From contig JADKCY010000001.1 in the NCBI GenBank assembly GCA_016718605.1, forward strand, positions 227,730 to 291,729: DNA of 64,000 nucleotides, written 5' to 3'. This document shows, one piece after another, positions 52,098 to 60,865 of the stretch (position 1 is the first letter of the stretch; every line of letters starts with the position of its first letter). Source of the DNA: Lysobacterales bacterium. Its GTDB lineage: Bacteria > Pseudomonadota > Gammaproteobacteria > Xanthomonadales > Xanthomonadaceae. The position numbers and the translations under genes were made by a program. The notes below the pieces were generated by a model. That model ran no database searches, was not told the origin of the DNA, and saw nothing but the letters and a program-made list of their open reading frames with translations.

Positions 52098-53188
52098 TCG
52101 CCGCGCAGGAAGGCTTCGAGGGCCGATTTGGCAATGCGCGTGGCAGAACCAATCTTGCGCGCCTTCAAGTCTCCGGCGTCAATGGCCACCATCACATCTT
52201 CAACCGACACGCCCATCGCCTGCGCGGCCTGTTCGGGAGTCAGTACCTCCAGACCCGCGGCCGGTGCGACGGCTGCCGCTGCAGCAACGGCTGGAATCGG
52301 CGGCGGCGTTGCCGCACTCGGTGCCGCTTGACCCGCCGCCATGCTGCGCGCCAACTCCTGCGCCATCGCAAAACCCACCGCCATCTGCGCTGGCGCGGCG
52401 GCGGCCGCCGCACCTTCGCCGCCTTGCCCCATGCCGTGCGCCATCTGGTATTTCACGAAGTCGTTGAGATTCCCAACCGCACCCATGCTCGCCCGCTTGT
52501 CGATGGCCTGCTCGACTTCCGGCGGCACGGACACGTTCTCGACCACAAAGGTGGTGATCTCGATGCCGTACTTCTCGCTCATCACGCTATTGACCAGCGG
52601 CAACAGCGCCTCGCCCAGCTCGCTATACCGCATCGCCACATCCAGCGCGGGGATCTTCGCCGTCGCCAGCGCCTGCGAAAACACGCTGATCAGACGCGAA
52701 CGCATGGTGTCGGCGAACTCGTCAAGGCGGAAGTTCTGATCGGTACCCGCCACTTCCTTGAGGAACTTGGGCGCTTCGATGATGCGGAAATCATAGGTAC
52801 CAAACGCCCGCAGACGCACCATGCCGAAGTCGGCGTCGCGCATCATCACCGGATTCGCCGTGCCCCACTTGTTGCCCGTGAACAGGCGCGTGTTGAGGTA
52901 GTAGACATCACACTTGAAGGGCGAATCGAACCCGTATTTCCAGCCCGAAATCGTCGACAGAACCGGAATGTTCTCGGTCTTCAGGGTGTGCTTGCCCGGC
53001 CCGAACAGATCGGCGTACTGGCCAGCAGCCACAAATTGCACCAGTTGCGACTCGCGCACAATCAACTGCGCGCCGTTCTTGATCTCCTTGTCGTCATCCG
53101 GCCAGCGGTAAGAAAGCGTGTCCCGCGAATCGTCGGTCCACTCGATGATCTCGATCAGCTCGCCTTTGATGAAATCCAAAACGCCCAT
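52094..53188 (-). CDS. SPFH-domain protein with an excisionase-like HTH tail
   Basis: A 364-residue protein. Residues 1-250 match the SPFH/band-7 group sometimes called virion-core-like (GVLDFIKGELIEIIEW, LSTISGWKYGFDSPFKCDVYY, GIEITTFVVENVSVPPEVEQAI). An Ala/Pro-rich linker follows (about 275-315), and the last 50 residues read LTPEQAAQAMGVSVEDVMVAIDAG then ARKIGSATRIAKSALEAFL, the pattern of an excisionase/MerR-like helix-turn-helix. Start: ATG 53188, 19 codons inside the open frame, at conserved MGVLDF. Usual homologues end in a zinc ribbon; here the ribbons are on the next gene, which overlaps by four bases. Function unknown. Confidence 0.78.
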   Translation of the reverse strand: MGVLDFIKGELIEIIEWTDDSRDTLSYRWPDDDKEIKNGAQLIVRESQLVQFVAAGQYADLFGPGKHTLKTENIPVLSTISGWKYGFDSPFKCDVYYLNTRLFTGNKWGTANPVMMRDADFGMVRLRAFGTYDFRIIEAPKFLKEVAGTDQNFRLDEFADTMRSRLISVFSQALATAKIPALDVAMRYSELGEALLPLVNSVMSEKYGIEITTFVVENVSVPPEVEQAIDKRASMGAVGNLNDFVKYQMAHGMGQGGEGAAAAAAPAQMAVGFAMAQELARSMAAGQAAPSAATPPPIPAVAAAAAVAPAAGLEVLTPEQAAQAMGVSVEDVMVAIDAGDLKARKIGSATRIAKSALEAFLRGE

Positions 53189-53272
53189 GCTTGCCTCCGT
53201 TGGTTGGGTGACGCCCGCGACGATTGTATGCCGGAGACGTGACAAGGCGGCTGGCTCGGTGACGGCTTCCAG

Positions 53273-53278
53273 TAGAAT
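53273..53278 (+). promoter_or_regulatory. Candidate -10 box for parC
   Basis: TAGAAT followed by TCC lies 33 bases before the parC ATG, in a context like the boxes for accD, gyrA and the aminotransferase. No clear -35 box. Confidence 0.4.
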
Positions 53279-53310
53279 TCCGATGAATTGCAGTATCCGA
53301 TACGGAAACC

Positions 53311-55560
53311 ATGACCGACCAAGCTCGCCCCACCTTCCACGGCTTTGAACAGATTCCCTTGCACGAGTACGCAGAGCGCGCGTATCTCGACTATTCGATG
53401 TATGTGGTTCTGGATCGTGCCCTGCCGTTTGTCGGTGATGGCCTGAAGCCAGTGCAGCGTCGCATCATCTACGCCATGAGCGAGCTCGGCTTAAGCTCGG
53501 GAAACAAACCAAAAAAATCCGCACGCACCGTCGGTGACGTCATCGGCAAGTTCCATCCGCATGGCGACTCGGCCTGTTACGAGGCGCTGGTACTGATGGC
53601 GCAGCCGTTCTCATACCGCTATCCGCTGATCGAAGGCCAGGGCAACTTCGGATCGCCGGATGATCCGAAGTCGTTTGCGGCGATGCGCTACACCGAATCC
53701 AAATTGACGCCGATCGCCGAGGTCCTGCTAGGCGAGTTGGGTCATGGCACGGTGGACTGGACGCCCAATTTCGACGGCACCCTGCAGGAACCAACTTGGC
53801 TGCCTGCCCGCCTACCGCATTTGTTATTGAATGGGACGACCGGCATCGCCGTTGGCATGGCGACCGACATTCCGCCGCACAACCTCAACGAAGTGGTCAG
53901 CGCCTGTATCCGCTTGCTGGACGATCCGGATGCCACGGTGGCGGATCTGTGCGAGCACATTCGTGGACCGGACTTTCCCACCACCGCCGAAATCATTACG
54001 CCCTCGAACGAACTGCGCAAACTCTACGAAACCGGTGGCGGCAGCGTGCGCGCTCGCGCCGCCTGGGTGCGCGAACACAACAATCTGGTCATCACCGCGC
54101 TGCCCTATCAAGTCAGCCCCGGCAAGATCATGGAACAGATCGCGCAGCAGATGCGTGCCAAAAAGCTGCCTTGGCTGGAAGACTTGCGCGACGAGTCGGA
54201 TCATCAGAATCCTATCCGCCTGGTACTGGTGCCGCGCAGCAACCGTGTCGACCACGAACAACTGATGGGGCACTTGTTTGCCACGACCGATCTGGAACGC
54301 AGCTACCGAGTCAACTTCAATCTGATCGGGCTCGACGGCAAACCGCAGGTCAAGAACCTCAAAGCCTTCCTGCGCGAATGGCTGCAGTTCCGCACCGATA
54401 CGGTCACCCGTCGCCTGCGGCATCGGCTCGACAAGGTTGAACACCGCTTGCACCTGTTGGAAGGCTTGCTTGTTGCCTTCCTCAATCTCGACGAAGTGAT
54501 CCGCATCATCCGCAGCGAGGACGAGCCCAAGCCCGTCCTGATGGCGCGTTTCGGGTTGAGCGAGGAACAGGCCGATTACATTCTCGACACCAAGCTGAAA
54601 CAGTTGGCACGCCTCGAAGAAATGAAGATCCGTGGCGAGCAGGACGAGTTGGCCAAGGAGCGTGAGAAGCTGATCGGCATCTTGGGTTCGACAGCGAAGC
54701 TCAAGAAGCTCATCAAGGACGAACTACTGGCCGATGCCAAGAAATTCGGTGACGCTCGCCGCTCGCCGCTGGTCGAGCGTGGGGCCGCGCAGGCCATCGA
54801 CGAAACCGAACTGGTCGCCAACGAGCCGGTTACCGTCGTCATCTCGGAAAAGGGCTGGGTGCGTTCGGCCAAGGGCCACGACATCGATCCCGCTGGGCTG
54901 TCGTATCGCGAAGGTGATCGTCTGGCCTTCGCCGTGCGGGGTCGAAGCACGCAGCAAGTCGCCTTCCTCGACAGCAGCGGGCGCAGCTACTCGACCGCCG
55001 CGCATACCCTGCCCTCGGCGCGTGGCAATGGCGAACCACTGACCGGACGCTTTGCGCCACCCAACGGCCTCGGTTTCCTCGCCGCCGCCATGGGCGAGAA
55101 CGATCAGCGCTTCCTGCTGGCATCGAGCTTCGGCTACGGCTTCATCACCCGCTTCGAGAACTTTGTCGGGCGTGCCAAAGCGGGTAAGGCCCTGCTCAAT
55201 CTGGATGATCAGGCCAGCGTGATGAGCCCGCTGAGCGTTGCCAATCCCGATACCGACATGCTGGTCGCCATCACCAGCGCCGGCCAATTGCTGGCCTTCC
55301 CCGTCGCCGAATTGCCGGAACTGGATCGCGGCAAAGGCAACAAGCTGATCCAGATTCCGCCGTCAAAACTGAAGTCGGGCGAAGAACGCGTCATCCATCT
55401 CGCGATCGTGCACCAGGGTGGCGAGCTGGTCCTGAGTTGCGGTCAACGCAAACTCACCCTCGCCGGGCGCGACCTGCAAGCCTACAGCGGCCACCGCGCC
55501 TCACGCGGCAATCCGCTGCCACGTGGATTCCAACGGGTCGATGGGGTGGAAACGCTGTAA
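53311..55560 (+). CDS. parC: DNA topoisomerase IV subunit A
   Basis: A 749-residue subunit that cuts and passes DNA to unlink daughter chromosomes. The catalytic tyrosine is Tyr127 in AAMRYTESKL. The quinolone-resistance region reads HPHGDSACYEAL, with Ser87 and Glu91 (E. coli Ser80 and Glu84) in the sensitive form. The C-terminal domain is a short pinwheel with weak GyrA-box character, as in ParC. The gene is separate from gyrA here, as usual; parE is not in the window. Confidence 0.97.
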   Translation: MTDQARPTFHGFEQIPLHEYAERAYLDYSMYVVLDRALPFVGDGLKPVQRRIIYAMSELGLSSGNKPKKSARTVGDVIGKFHPHGDSACYEALVLMAQPFSYRYPLIEGQGNFGSPDDPKSFAAMRYTESKLTPIAEVLLGELGHGTVDWTPNFDGTLQEPTWLPARLPHLLLNGTTGIAVGMATDIPPHNLNEVVSACIRLLDDPDATVADLCEHIRGPDFPTTAEIITPSNELRKLYETGGGSVRARAAWVREHNNLVITALPYQVSPGKIMEQIAQQMRAKKLPWLEDLRDESDHQNPIRLVLVPRSNRVDHEQLMGHLFATTDLERSYRVNFNLIGLDGKPQVKNLKAFLREWLQFRTDTVTRRLRHRLDKVEHRLHLLEGLLVAFLNLDEVIRIIRSEDEPKPVLMARFGLSEEQADYILDTKLKQLARLEEMKIRGEQDELAKEREKLIGILGSTAKLKKLIKDELLADAKKFGDARRSPLVERGAAQAIDETELVANEPVTVVISEKGWVRSAKGHDIDPAGLSYREGDRLAFAVRGRSTQQVAFLDSSGRSYSTAAHTLPSARGNGEPLTGRFAPPNGLGFLAAAMGENDQRFLLASSFGYGFITRFENFVGRAKAGKALLNLDDQASVMSPLSVANPDTDMLVAITSAGQLLAFPVAELPELDRGKGNKLIQIPPSKLKSGEERVIHLAIVHQGGELVLSCGQRKLTLAGRDLQAYSGHRASRGNPLPRGFQRVDGVETL

Positions 55561-55574
55561 CGCCGCCACCAAAG

Positions 55575-55602
55575 CAAACGCCCGCTGTCGTGCGGGCGTT
55601 TG
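55575..55602 (+). terminator. Terminator of parC
   Basis: CAAACGCCCGC pairs with GCGGGCGTTTG around six bases, 14 bases after parC. On the minus strand the same stem follows the hypothetical gene ending at 55628. Confidence 0.75.
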
Positions 55603-55627
55603 CGGAGTCAATCAGGGATTGTCGTAT

Positions 55628-56104
55628 TCAGAAATACGTGCAAGTCGCTTGACCGGTATTGGCTGCGCCACTACCACAACTGCAAGTGACTTTTTCGAGC
55701 GGAATCAAATCCGGATCTTTGGAACCGTGGGCGAAAGTGCTGAGTTCATCGAGCGCATCCGCAACGGAACGAAAATCGCCAGAATCGACACCTGCGTGCA
55801 AATCTTCAAAAATGCGCCGAGTCTCCGGGTATCTCGCAGTAACCAACCCTTCGCGTTGGAACGCTTTGTCAACGCCCAGATCAATCTCAACCCTGCGACG
55901 GTGGGCCGCCTTCGCCTCGGATGCACCGATTGACTCCTCCCAAACGACCGGCGAGTCCACCCCTGAACTCTTTTCATGGGTGGGCTCGGAGATTGTGCAC
56001 TTCGAGCCATCACTGCAGGTGACTGAACAAGAACCCGCCGCATCGGCGAGTTGCGCAAAAACCAATACACCGAAAAAGCAGGACACTTTACAAATAAACT
56101 TCAT
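55628..56104 (-). CDS. Hypothetical exported cysteine-rich protein
   Basis: A 158-residue protein not assigned to any known family. Residues 1-23 (MKFICKVSCFFGVLVFAQLADA) are a good signal peptide. The mature part starts with CSVTCSDGSKC and ends with CSCGSG and CTYF, so six cysteines at the two ends probably form disulfides; the middle is helical and charged. Start: ATG 56104 with a GGAGG site about 6 bases upstream, which supports a real gene. It converges on parC. Function unknown. Confidence 0.65.
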   Translation of the reverse strand: MKFICKVSCFFGVLVFAQLADAAGSCSVTCSDGSKCTISEPTHEKSSGVDSPVVWEESIGASEAKAAHRRRVEIDLGVDKAFQREGLVTARYPETRRIFEDLHAGVDSGDFRSVADALDELSTFAHGSKDPDLIPLEKVTCSCGSGAANTGQATCTYF

Positions 56105-56264
56105 TTCCGCCTCCAGATCAGATGATTGAATTGACTGACCAAGGCCAAGGCCAGTCTCAATTCCGTCCCATTGGCTGTCAAGCGTTCGAATCGTTATTTT
56201 TCGTGCGTTTCATCACGAAATGGCATCCGCACCGAATACCAGCAACAAGACAACGCGTTCGGAA
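56105..56264. other. Short gap with one hairpin
   Basis: This gap between the hypothetical gene and the FAD dehydrogenase holds an inverted repeat at 56199-56220 (TTTCGTG with CACGAAA around eight bases), perhaps the 3' end of the dehydrogenase transcript. No gene is seen. Confidence 0.4.
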
Positions 56265-57959
56265 TCATTGCGACGTAACGAGAATCGCCATTCCCACTGC
56301 TTCGGCCACTTCAATGCCGTCCACCCCCGCCGACATGATGCCACCGGCATAGCCCGCGCCTTCGCCAGCGGGATACAGGCCGAGGGTGTTCAGGCTTTGG
56401 AAATCCTTGCCACGGGTAATGCGCAGCGGCGATGAGGTGCGGGTTTCCACACCGGTCAGCACGGCATCGCGCATCGAAAAACCAGCGATCTGCCGATCAA
56501 ACGCGGGCAACGCTTCGCGGATGGCGATCAACGCGTACTCCGGCAAACTGCCTCGGTCGGGCGCAGCAAGATTCGTCGGGACGACACCCGGCTGATACGA
56601 TGGCAGCACGCTGCCAAACTCGGTACTCGCGCGTCCTTTGAGGAAATCACCGACCAACTGCCCCGGCGCGAGGTAGCCACCGCCGCCCAATTCATAGGCG
56701 CGCGATTCCCAGAAACGCTGAAAGGCAAACCCGTCCAAGGGACTGACCGGGCCATCTGTCTGCCCGTCTTGTCGATAGTCCTGAGGCGTGATGCCCACTA
56801 CGATGCCCGCATTGGCATTGCGCTCGTTGCGTGAGTACTGACTCATGCCATTGGTGACCACCCGCTCGGGCTCGGACGTCGCCGCCACCACGGTGCCACC
56901 AGGACACATGCAGAAGCTGTAGACCGAGCGACCATTCTTGGCGTGATGCACAAGTTTGTAGTCTGCCGCGCCAAGGATGGGATGCCCGGCCGAGTTGCCG
57001 AATCGGGCGCGATCAATCAGCGACTGCGGGTGCTCGATACGGAATCCGATGGAGAACGGTTTGGCCTCCATGTAGACGCCACGCTGATGCAGCATGCCGA
57101 AGGTATCGCGCGCACTGTGACCGACTGCCAGTAGGACATGCTCGGTGCGCAGGATTTCACCCGTTGACAAAGCCAAGCCGCGAAGCTGTCGATGTCGTGT
57201 GGTGCCGGATGAAGACGTGACGTCTTCGATCAGCACATCGACGACCTGTTGCTGAAAGCGCACCTCGCCGCCTAGGGATTCGATTTCGGTGCGCATCGCT
57301 TCCACCACGCTAACCAAGCGGAAGGTGCCGATATGCGGCTTTGCCACGTAGAGAATCTCCTCTGGCGCACCGGCTTTCACAAACTCATTCAATACCTTGC
57401 GCGTGAGGTGGCGTGGATCGCTGATCTGGCTCCACAACTTGCCATCGGAAAACGTTCCCGCACCACCTTCGCCGAACTGCACGTTGGACTCGGGATTGAG
57501 TTGGCCTTGGCGCCACAGACCCCAGGTGTCCTTGGTGCGCTCACGCACCGTCTTGCCGCGCTCCAAAACGATTGGACGCAGCCCCATCTGAGCCAGTACC
57601 AGCGCGGCAAACATACCGCAGGGTCCGAAGCCGATCACGACTGGCCGGAGTGCCTGCGCCGCAGGGAAATCAAGCGGCGCCTTGGCGACCAAGCGATAGC
57701 GCATGTCCGGCGCCGGACGAACATGCACATCTTCGGCAAAGCGTTGCAGTACCGCGGCCTCATCGGCTTCATCGCGCAGACGGCAGTCGAGCGTGTAGAT
57801 CAACAGGATGGCGGACTTGCGTCGTGCATCCCAGGCGCGCCGAACCACGCTGAAGTCGAGCAACTCGCCATCTTGCAGCCCCAAGCGCGAGACCACCGCA
57901 CGACGCAACGCAGCGGGTTCATGATCCAGCGGCAACTTGAGTTCAGTGATCCGCAGCAC
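56265..57959 (-). CDS. FAD-dependent dehydrogenase (COG2509 type)
   Basis: A 564-residue flavoprotein. An N-terminal segment of about 90 residues (LRITELKLPLDHEPAAL) is typical of this group and precedes the FAD motif VIGFGPCGMFAALVLAQMG and the second motif VLERGKTVRERT. NVQFGEGGAGTFSDGKLW and the C-terminal GLYPAGEGAGYAGGIMSAGVDG, with a final FAD-binding glycine cluster, are also characteristic. The substrate is unknown. Start: a GTG at 57959 (VLRITEL) with a GAGG site 8 bases upstream; the frame is open further upstream without homology. Confidence 0.83.
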   Translation of the reverse strand: MLRITELKLPLDHEPAALRRAVVSRLGLQDGELLDFSVVRRAWDARRKSAILLIYTLDCRLRDEADEAAVLQRFAEDVHVRPAPDMRYRLVAKAPLDFPAAQALRPVVIGFGPCGMFAALVLAQMGLRPIVLERGKTVRERTKDTWGLWRQGQLNPESNVQFGEGGAGTFSDGKLWSQISDPRHLTRKVLNEFVKAGAPEEILYVAKPHIGTFRLVSVVEAMRTEIESLGGEVRFQQQVVDVLIEDVTSSSGTTRHRQLRGLALSTGEILRTEHVLLAVGHSARDTFGMLHQRGVYMEAKPFSIGFRIEHPQSLIDRARFGNSAGHPILGAADYKLVHHAKNGRSVYSFCMCPGGTVVAATSEPERVVTNGMSQYSRNERNANAGIVVGITPQDYRQDGQTDGPVSPLDGFAFQRFWESRAYELGGGGYLAPGQLVGDFLKGRASTEFGSVLPSYQPGVVPTNLAAPDRGSLPEYALIAIREALPAFDRQIAGFSMRDAVLTGVETRTSSPLRITRGKDFQSLNTLGLYPAGEGAGYAGGIMSAGVDGIEVAEAVGMAILVTSQ

Positions 57960-58082
57960 GCACAACCTCAACAACGGAAAACCAAAGGAATCGGCCATGG
58001 GACAAGGCACTCGCCGACGGACACATCCCACCCGCAAGCAACATCAAGGACTCGCCCAATGTCGAGCCCTTGATCTTCTGAC

Positions 58083-60710
58083 TTACTCGGCCGGGACGCT
58101 ATCGACGTTCGGTTCACCCGAATCCGCATTCGTCGGCGAAGTGTCAACCGAAGGCATGTCGTTCAGCTCCTCGATCTCCTCCTCGAACGCCGTGACCGCT
58201 TCGATACCCACCAGTTGCTCGCCATTGCGCAAACGGATCAGGGTCACGCCCTGCGTATTCCGGCCGACGCGGGCAATCTCAGCAGCACGCGTACGCACCA
58301 AGGTGCCTTGGTCAGAGATCAGCATGATTTCCTGATCGTCCAGCAACTGCACAGCGCCGACCAGCGCACCGTTGCGCTCACTGGTCTGGATTGCGATCAC
58401 GCCCTGCGTGCCACGGCCCTTTTTAGGGTACTCGGTCAGCGGCGTGCGCTTGCCAAAGCCATTCATTGTGGCGGTCAGCACGTCGGCCTCGCCTTGCACG
58501 CAAATCAGCGATACCACCGTTTCCCGATCGGCGAGGCGCATGCCGCGCACGCCTGTCGCGGTGCGTCCCATCGAACGCACGGTATTCTCGTCGAAGCGCG
58601 ACACCTTGCCATTGGAGGCAAACAGCATCACATCGGATTCGCCGTCCGTCAGCGCAACGCTGACCAGTGAATCGCCCTCGTCGAGATTGATCGCAATCTT
58701 GCCTCGCTGCAATTGGTAGGCGTACTCCGTAAGCGGTGTTTTCTTCACCGTGCCTTGCGCGGTAGCGAAGAACACGAAGCGATCCTCAGGGAAGTCACGC
58801 ACCGGCAGGACCGCCTGAATCTTCTCGCCAGGCTCCAGAGTGACGAAGTTGATAATCGGTCGCCCCTTGGAATTGGGGCCAGCGTCGGGCAACTGGTAAA
58901 CCTTGGGCCAGAAGACCCGACCTTTGCTGGTGAAGCTGAGCAGGATGTCATGCGTGTTGACCACCCAAAGGCGCTCGATGAAATCCTCGTCTTTCACCGC
59001 GGTGGCGGATCGACCCTTGCCACCCCTGCGCTGAGCACGGTAAGTCGACAACGGTTGGCGTTTGACGTAACCGGAATGCGACAAGGTCACCACCACATCT
59101 TCAGGCGCAATCAGGTCGAGGATGTTGAGGTCTTCCTGATTAACCTGAATCTGGGTGCGGCGGACGTCACCGAACTGCTCACGTAGATCGCTCAATTCGC
59201 CACGAATCACTTCCAACAAGCGATCCGGGTTTTCGAGAATTTCGATCAAGCCACGAATGACTTCCAGCAAGGCGCGATACTCGTCGGTGAGCTTTTCCTG
59301 CTCAAGACCAGTCAAGCGGTGCAGGCGCATTTCCAGAATGTCTTTCGCCTGGACTTCGGACAGTTGATAGCCGTCCTCCAATAACCCAAGCCCCGCAGCA
59401 AGATCCTCCGGCTTGGACGCATCGGCACCCGCAGCAGACAACAAGGAACGCACCAAGCCTGGCTCCCAGCGACGCGCCAGCATGCGCTCACGGGCTTCTT
59501 GCGGACTGGCCGAGGTCTTGATCAACTCGATCATCTCGTCGATGTTGGCCAGCGCAACGGTCAGACCTTCTAGGATATGCGCTCGTGCGCGCGCCTTGCG
59601 CAATTCAAAGATCGTGCGACGAGTAACCACTTCGCGACGATGCCGCACGAAGGCTTCGAGCATCTCCTTCAGGCCCAGCAAGCGCGGACGCCCATCCACC
59701 AAACAGACCATGTTGATGCCGAACACCGATTCCATCGGCGTCTGCTGGAACAGGTTGTTCAATACCACGTCGGCAGCGGCATCGCGACGTACCTCAATGA
59801 AGATGCGCATGCCGTCCTTGTCGGACTCGTCGCGCAACTCGCTGATGCCTTCGAGCTTCTTTTCCTTGACCAACTCGGCAATCTTTTCGATCAATCGTGC
59901 CTTGTTCACCATGTAAGGCAGTTCGGTAACGATGATCGCTTCGCGATTGGTCTTGTTGTCGACCTCGATCTCGGCCTTGGCACGCACGTAGATTCGGCCA
60001 CGACCGCTGCGATAGGCCTCGATGATGCCCGCCGAACCGTTGATGATGCCTGCGGTCGGAAAATCCGGCCCGGGCACAAACTGCATCAGCCCTTCGACAC
60101 CAATTTCGGGGTCATCAATCAGCGCGACGGTAGCGTCGATGATCTCGGACAGATTGTGTGGTGGGATGTTGGTCGCCATGCCAACAGCGATACCGGCCGA
60201 GCCGTTGACCAGCAGGTTGGGAACCCGTGTCGGCAATACCGTCGGCTCGAGTTCTTTTTCGTCGTAGTTGGGCTGGAAGTCGACCGTTTCCTTGTCGATG
60301 TCGGCCAGCAATTCGTGGGTCAGCTTGGACATGCGCGCTTCGGTGTAACGCATCGCCGCCGCCGAATCGCCATCCACCGAACCAAAGTTACCCTGCCCGT
60401 CGACCAGCAAATAACGCAAGGAAAACGGCTGCGCCATGCGCACCAGCGTGTCGTAAACGGATTGATCGCCGTGCGGATGGAACTTACCGATCACGTCACC
60501 GACGATACGCGCCGACTTGTAGTAGGGCTTGTTGCTGTGCGCGCCCAGTTCGTTCATCGCAAACAGTACACGCCGATGCACCGGCTTCAACCCGTCACGC
60601 ACGTCGGGAAGCGCACGCCCCACGATCACGCTCATCGCGTAATCAAGGTAACTACGCCGCATCTCGTCTTCGATATTGACCGGGATGATGTCCTTGGCTT
60701 GATCTGCCAT
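58083..60710 (-). CDS. gyrA: DNA gyrase subunit A
   Basis: An 875-residue subunit that introduces negative supercoils with GyrB. The catalytic tyrosine is Tyr122 in AAMRYTEARM; the C-terminal pinwheel carries the GyrA box (QRRGGKGRSA near 550) and ends in an acidic tail. In the quinolone region HPHGDQSVYDTLVRM, position 83 (E. coli numbering) is Gln, not Ser; Asp87 is kept. Gln83 is reported as natural in Stenotrophomonas, so it may be lineage-typical. The ATG at 60710 is the conserved start; 11 more codons in the frame lack homology. Confidence 0.97.
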   Translation of the reverse strand: MADQAKDIIPVNIEDEMRRSYLDYAMSVIVGRALPDVRDGLKPVHRRVLFAMNELGAHSNKPYYKSARIVGDVIGKFHPHGDQSVYDTLVRMAQPFSLRYLLVDGQGNFGSVDGDSAAAMRYTEARMSKLTHELLADIDKETVDFQPNYDEKELEPTVLPTRVPNLLVNGSAGIAVGMATNIPPHNLSEIIDATVALIDDPEIGVEGLMQFVPGPDFPTAGIINGSAGIIEAYRSGRGRIYVRAKAEIEVDNKTNREAIIVTELPYMVNKARLIEKIAELVKEKKLEGISELRDESDKDGMRIFIEVRRDAAADVVLNNLFQQTPMESVFGINMVCLVDGRPRLLGLKEMLEAFVRHRREVVTRRTIFELRKARARAHILEGLTVALANIDEMIELIKTSASPQEARERMLARRWEPGLVRSLLSAAGADASKPEDLAAGLGLLEDGYQLSEVQAKDILEMRLHRLTGLEQEKLTDEYRALLEVIRGLIEILENPDRLLEVIRGELSDLREQFGDVRRTQIQVNQEDLNILDLIAPEDVVVTLSHSGYVKRQPLSTYRAQRRGGKGRSATAVKDEDFIERLWVVNTHDILLSFTSKGRVFWPKVYQLPDAGPNSKGRPIINFVTLEPGEKIQAVLPVRDFPEDRFVFFATAQGTVKKTPLTEYAYQLQRGKIAINLDEGDSLVSVALTDGESDVMLFASNGKVSRFDENTVRSMGRTATGVRGMRLADRETVVSLICVQGEADVLTATMNGFGKRTPLTEYPKKGRGTQGVIAIQTSERNGALVGAVQLLDDQEIMLISDQGTLVRTRAAEIARVGRNTQGVTLIRLRNGEQLVGIEAVTAFEEEIEELNDMPSVDTSPTNADSGEPNVDSVPAE

Positions 60711-60817
60711 GCGATTCTCTGCCTTGTCTGAACTGCCTACCAAGCCCGGAGCGGGCTCAAAAACCCACGCCTGCGCGATCCAGACGGGATCGCCTCAGGC
60801 TGCGCGGGAAAGTAGCG

Positions 60818-60823
60818 ATTCTA
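60818..60823 (-). promoter_or_regulatory. Candidate -10 box for gyrA
   Basis: TAGAAT on the minus strand in the context gTTAGAATCGC, about 108 bases before gyrA. It is in the gap between gyrA and the GT-C gene; no clear -35 box. Confidence 0.4.
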
Positions 60824-60865
60824 ACACGGGGGTACTTTCTCCCGTCCGAGCGCTCCTGTCCCGAC

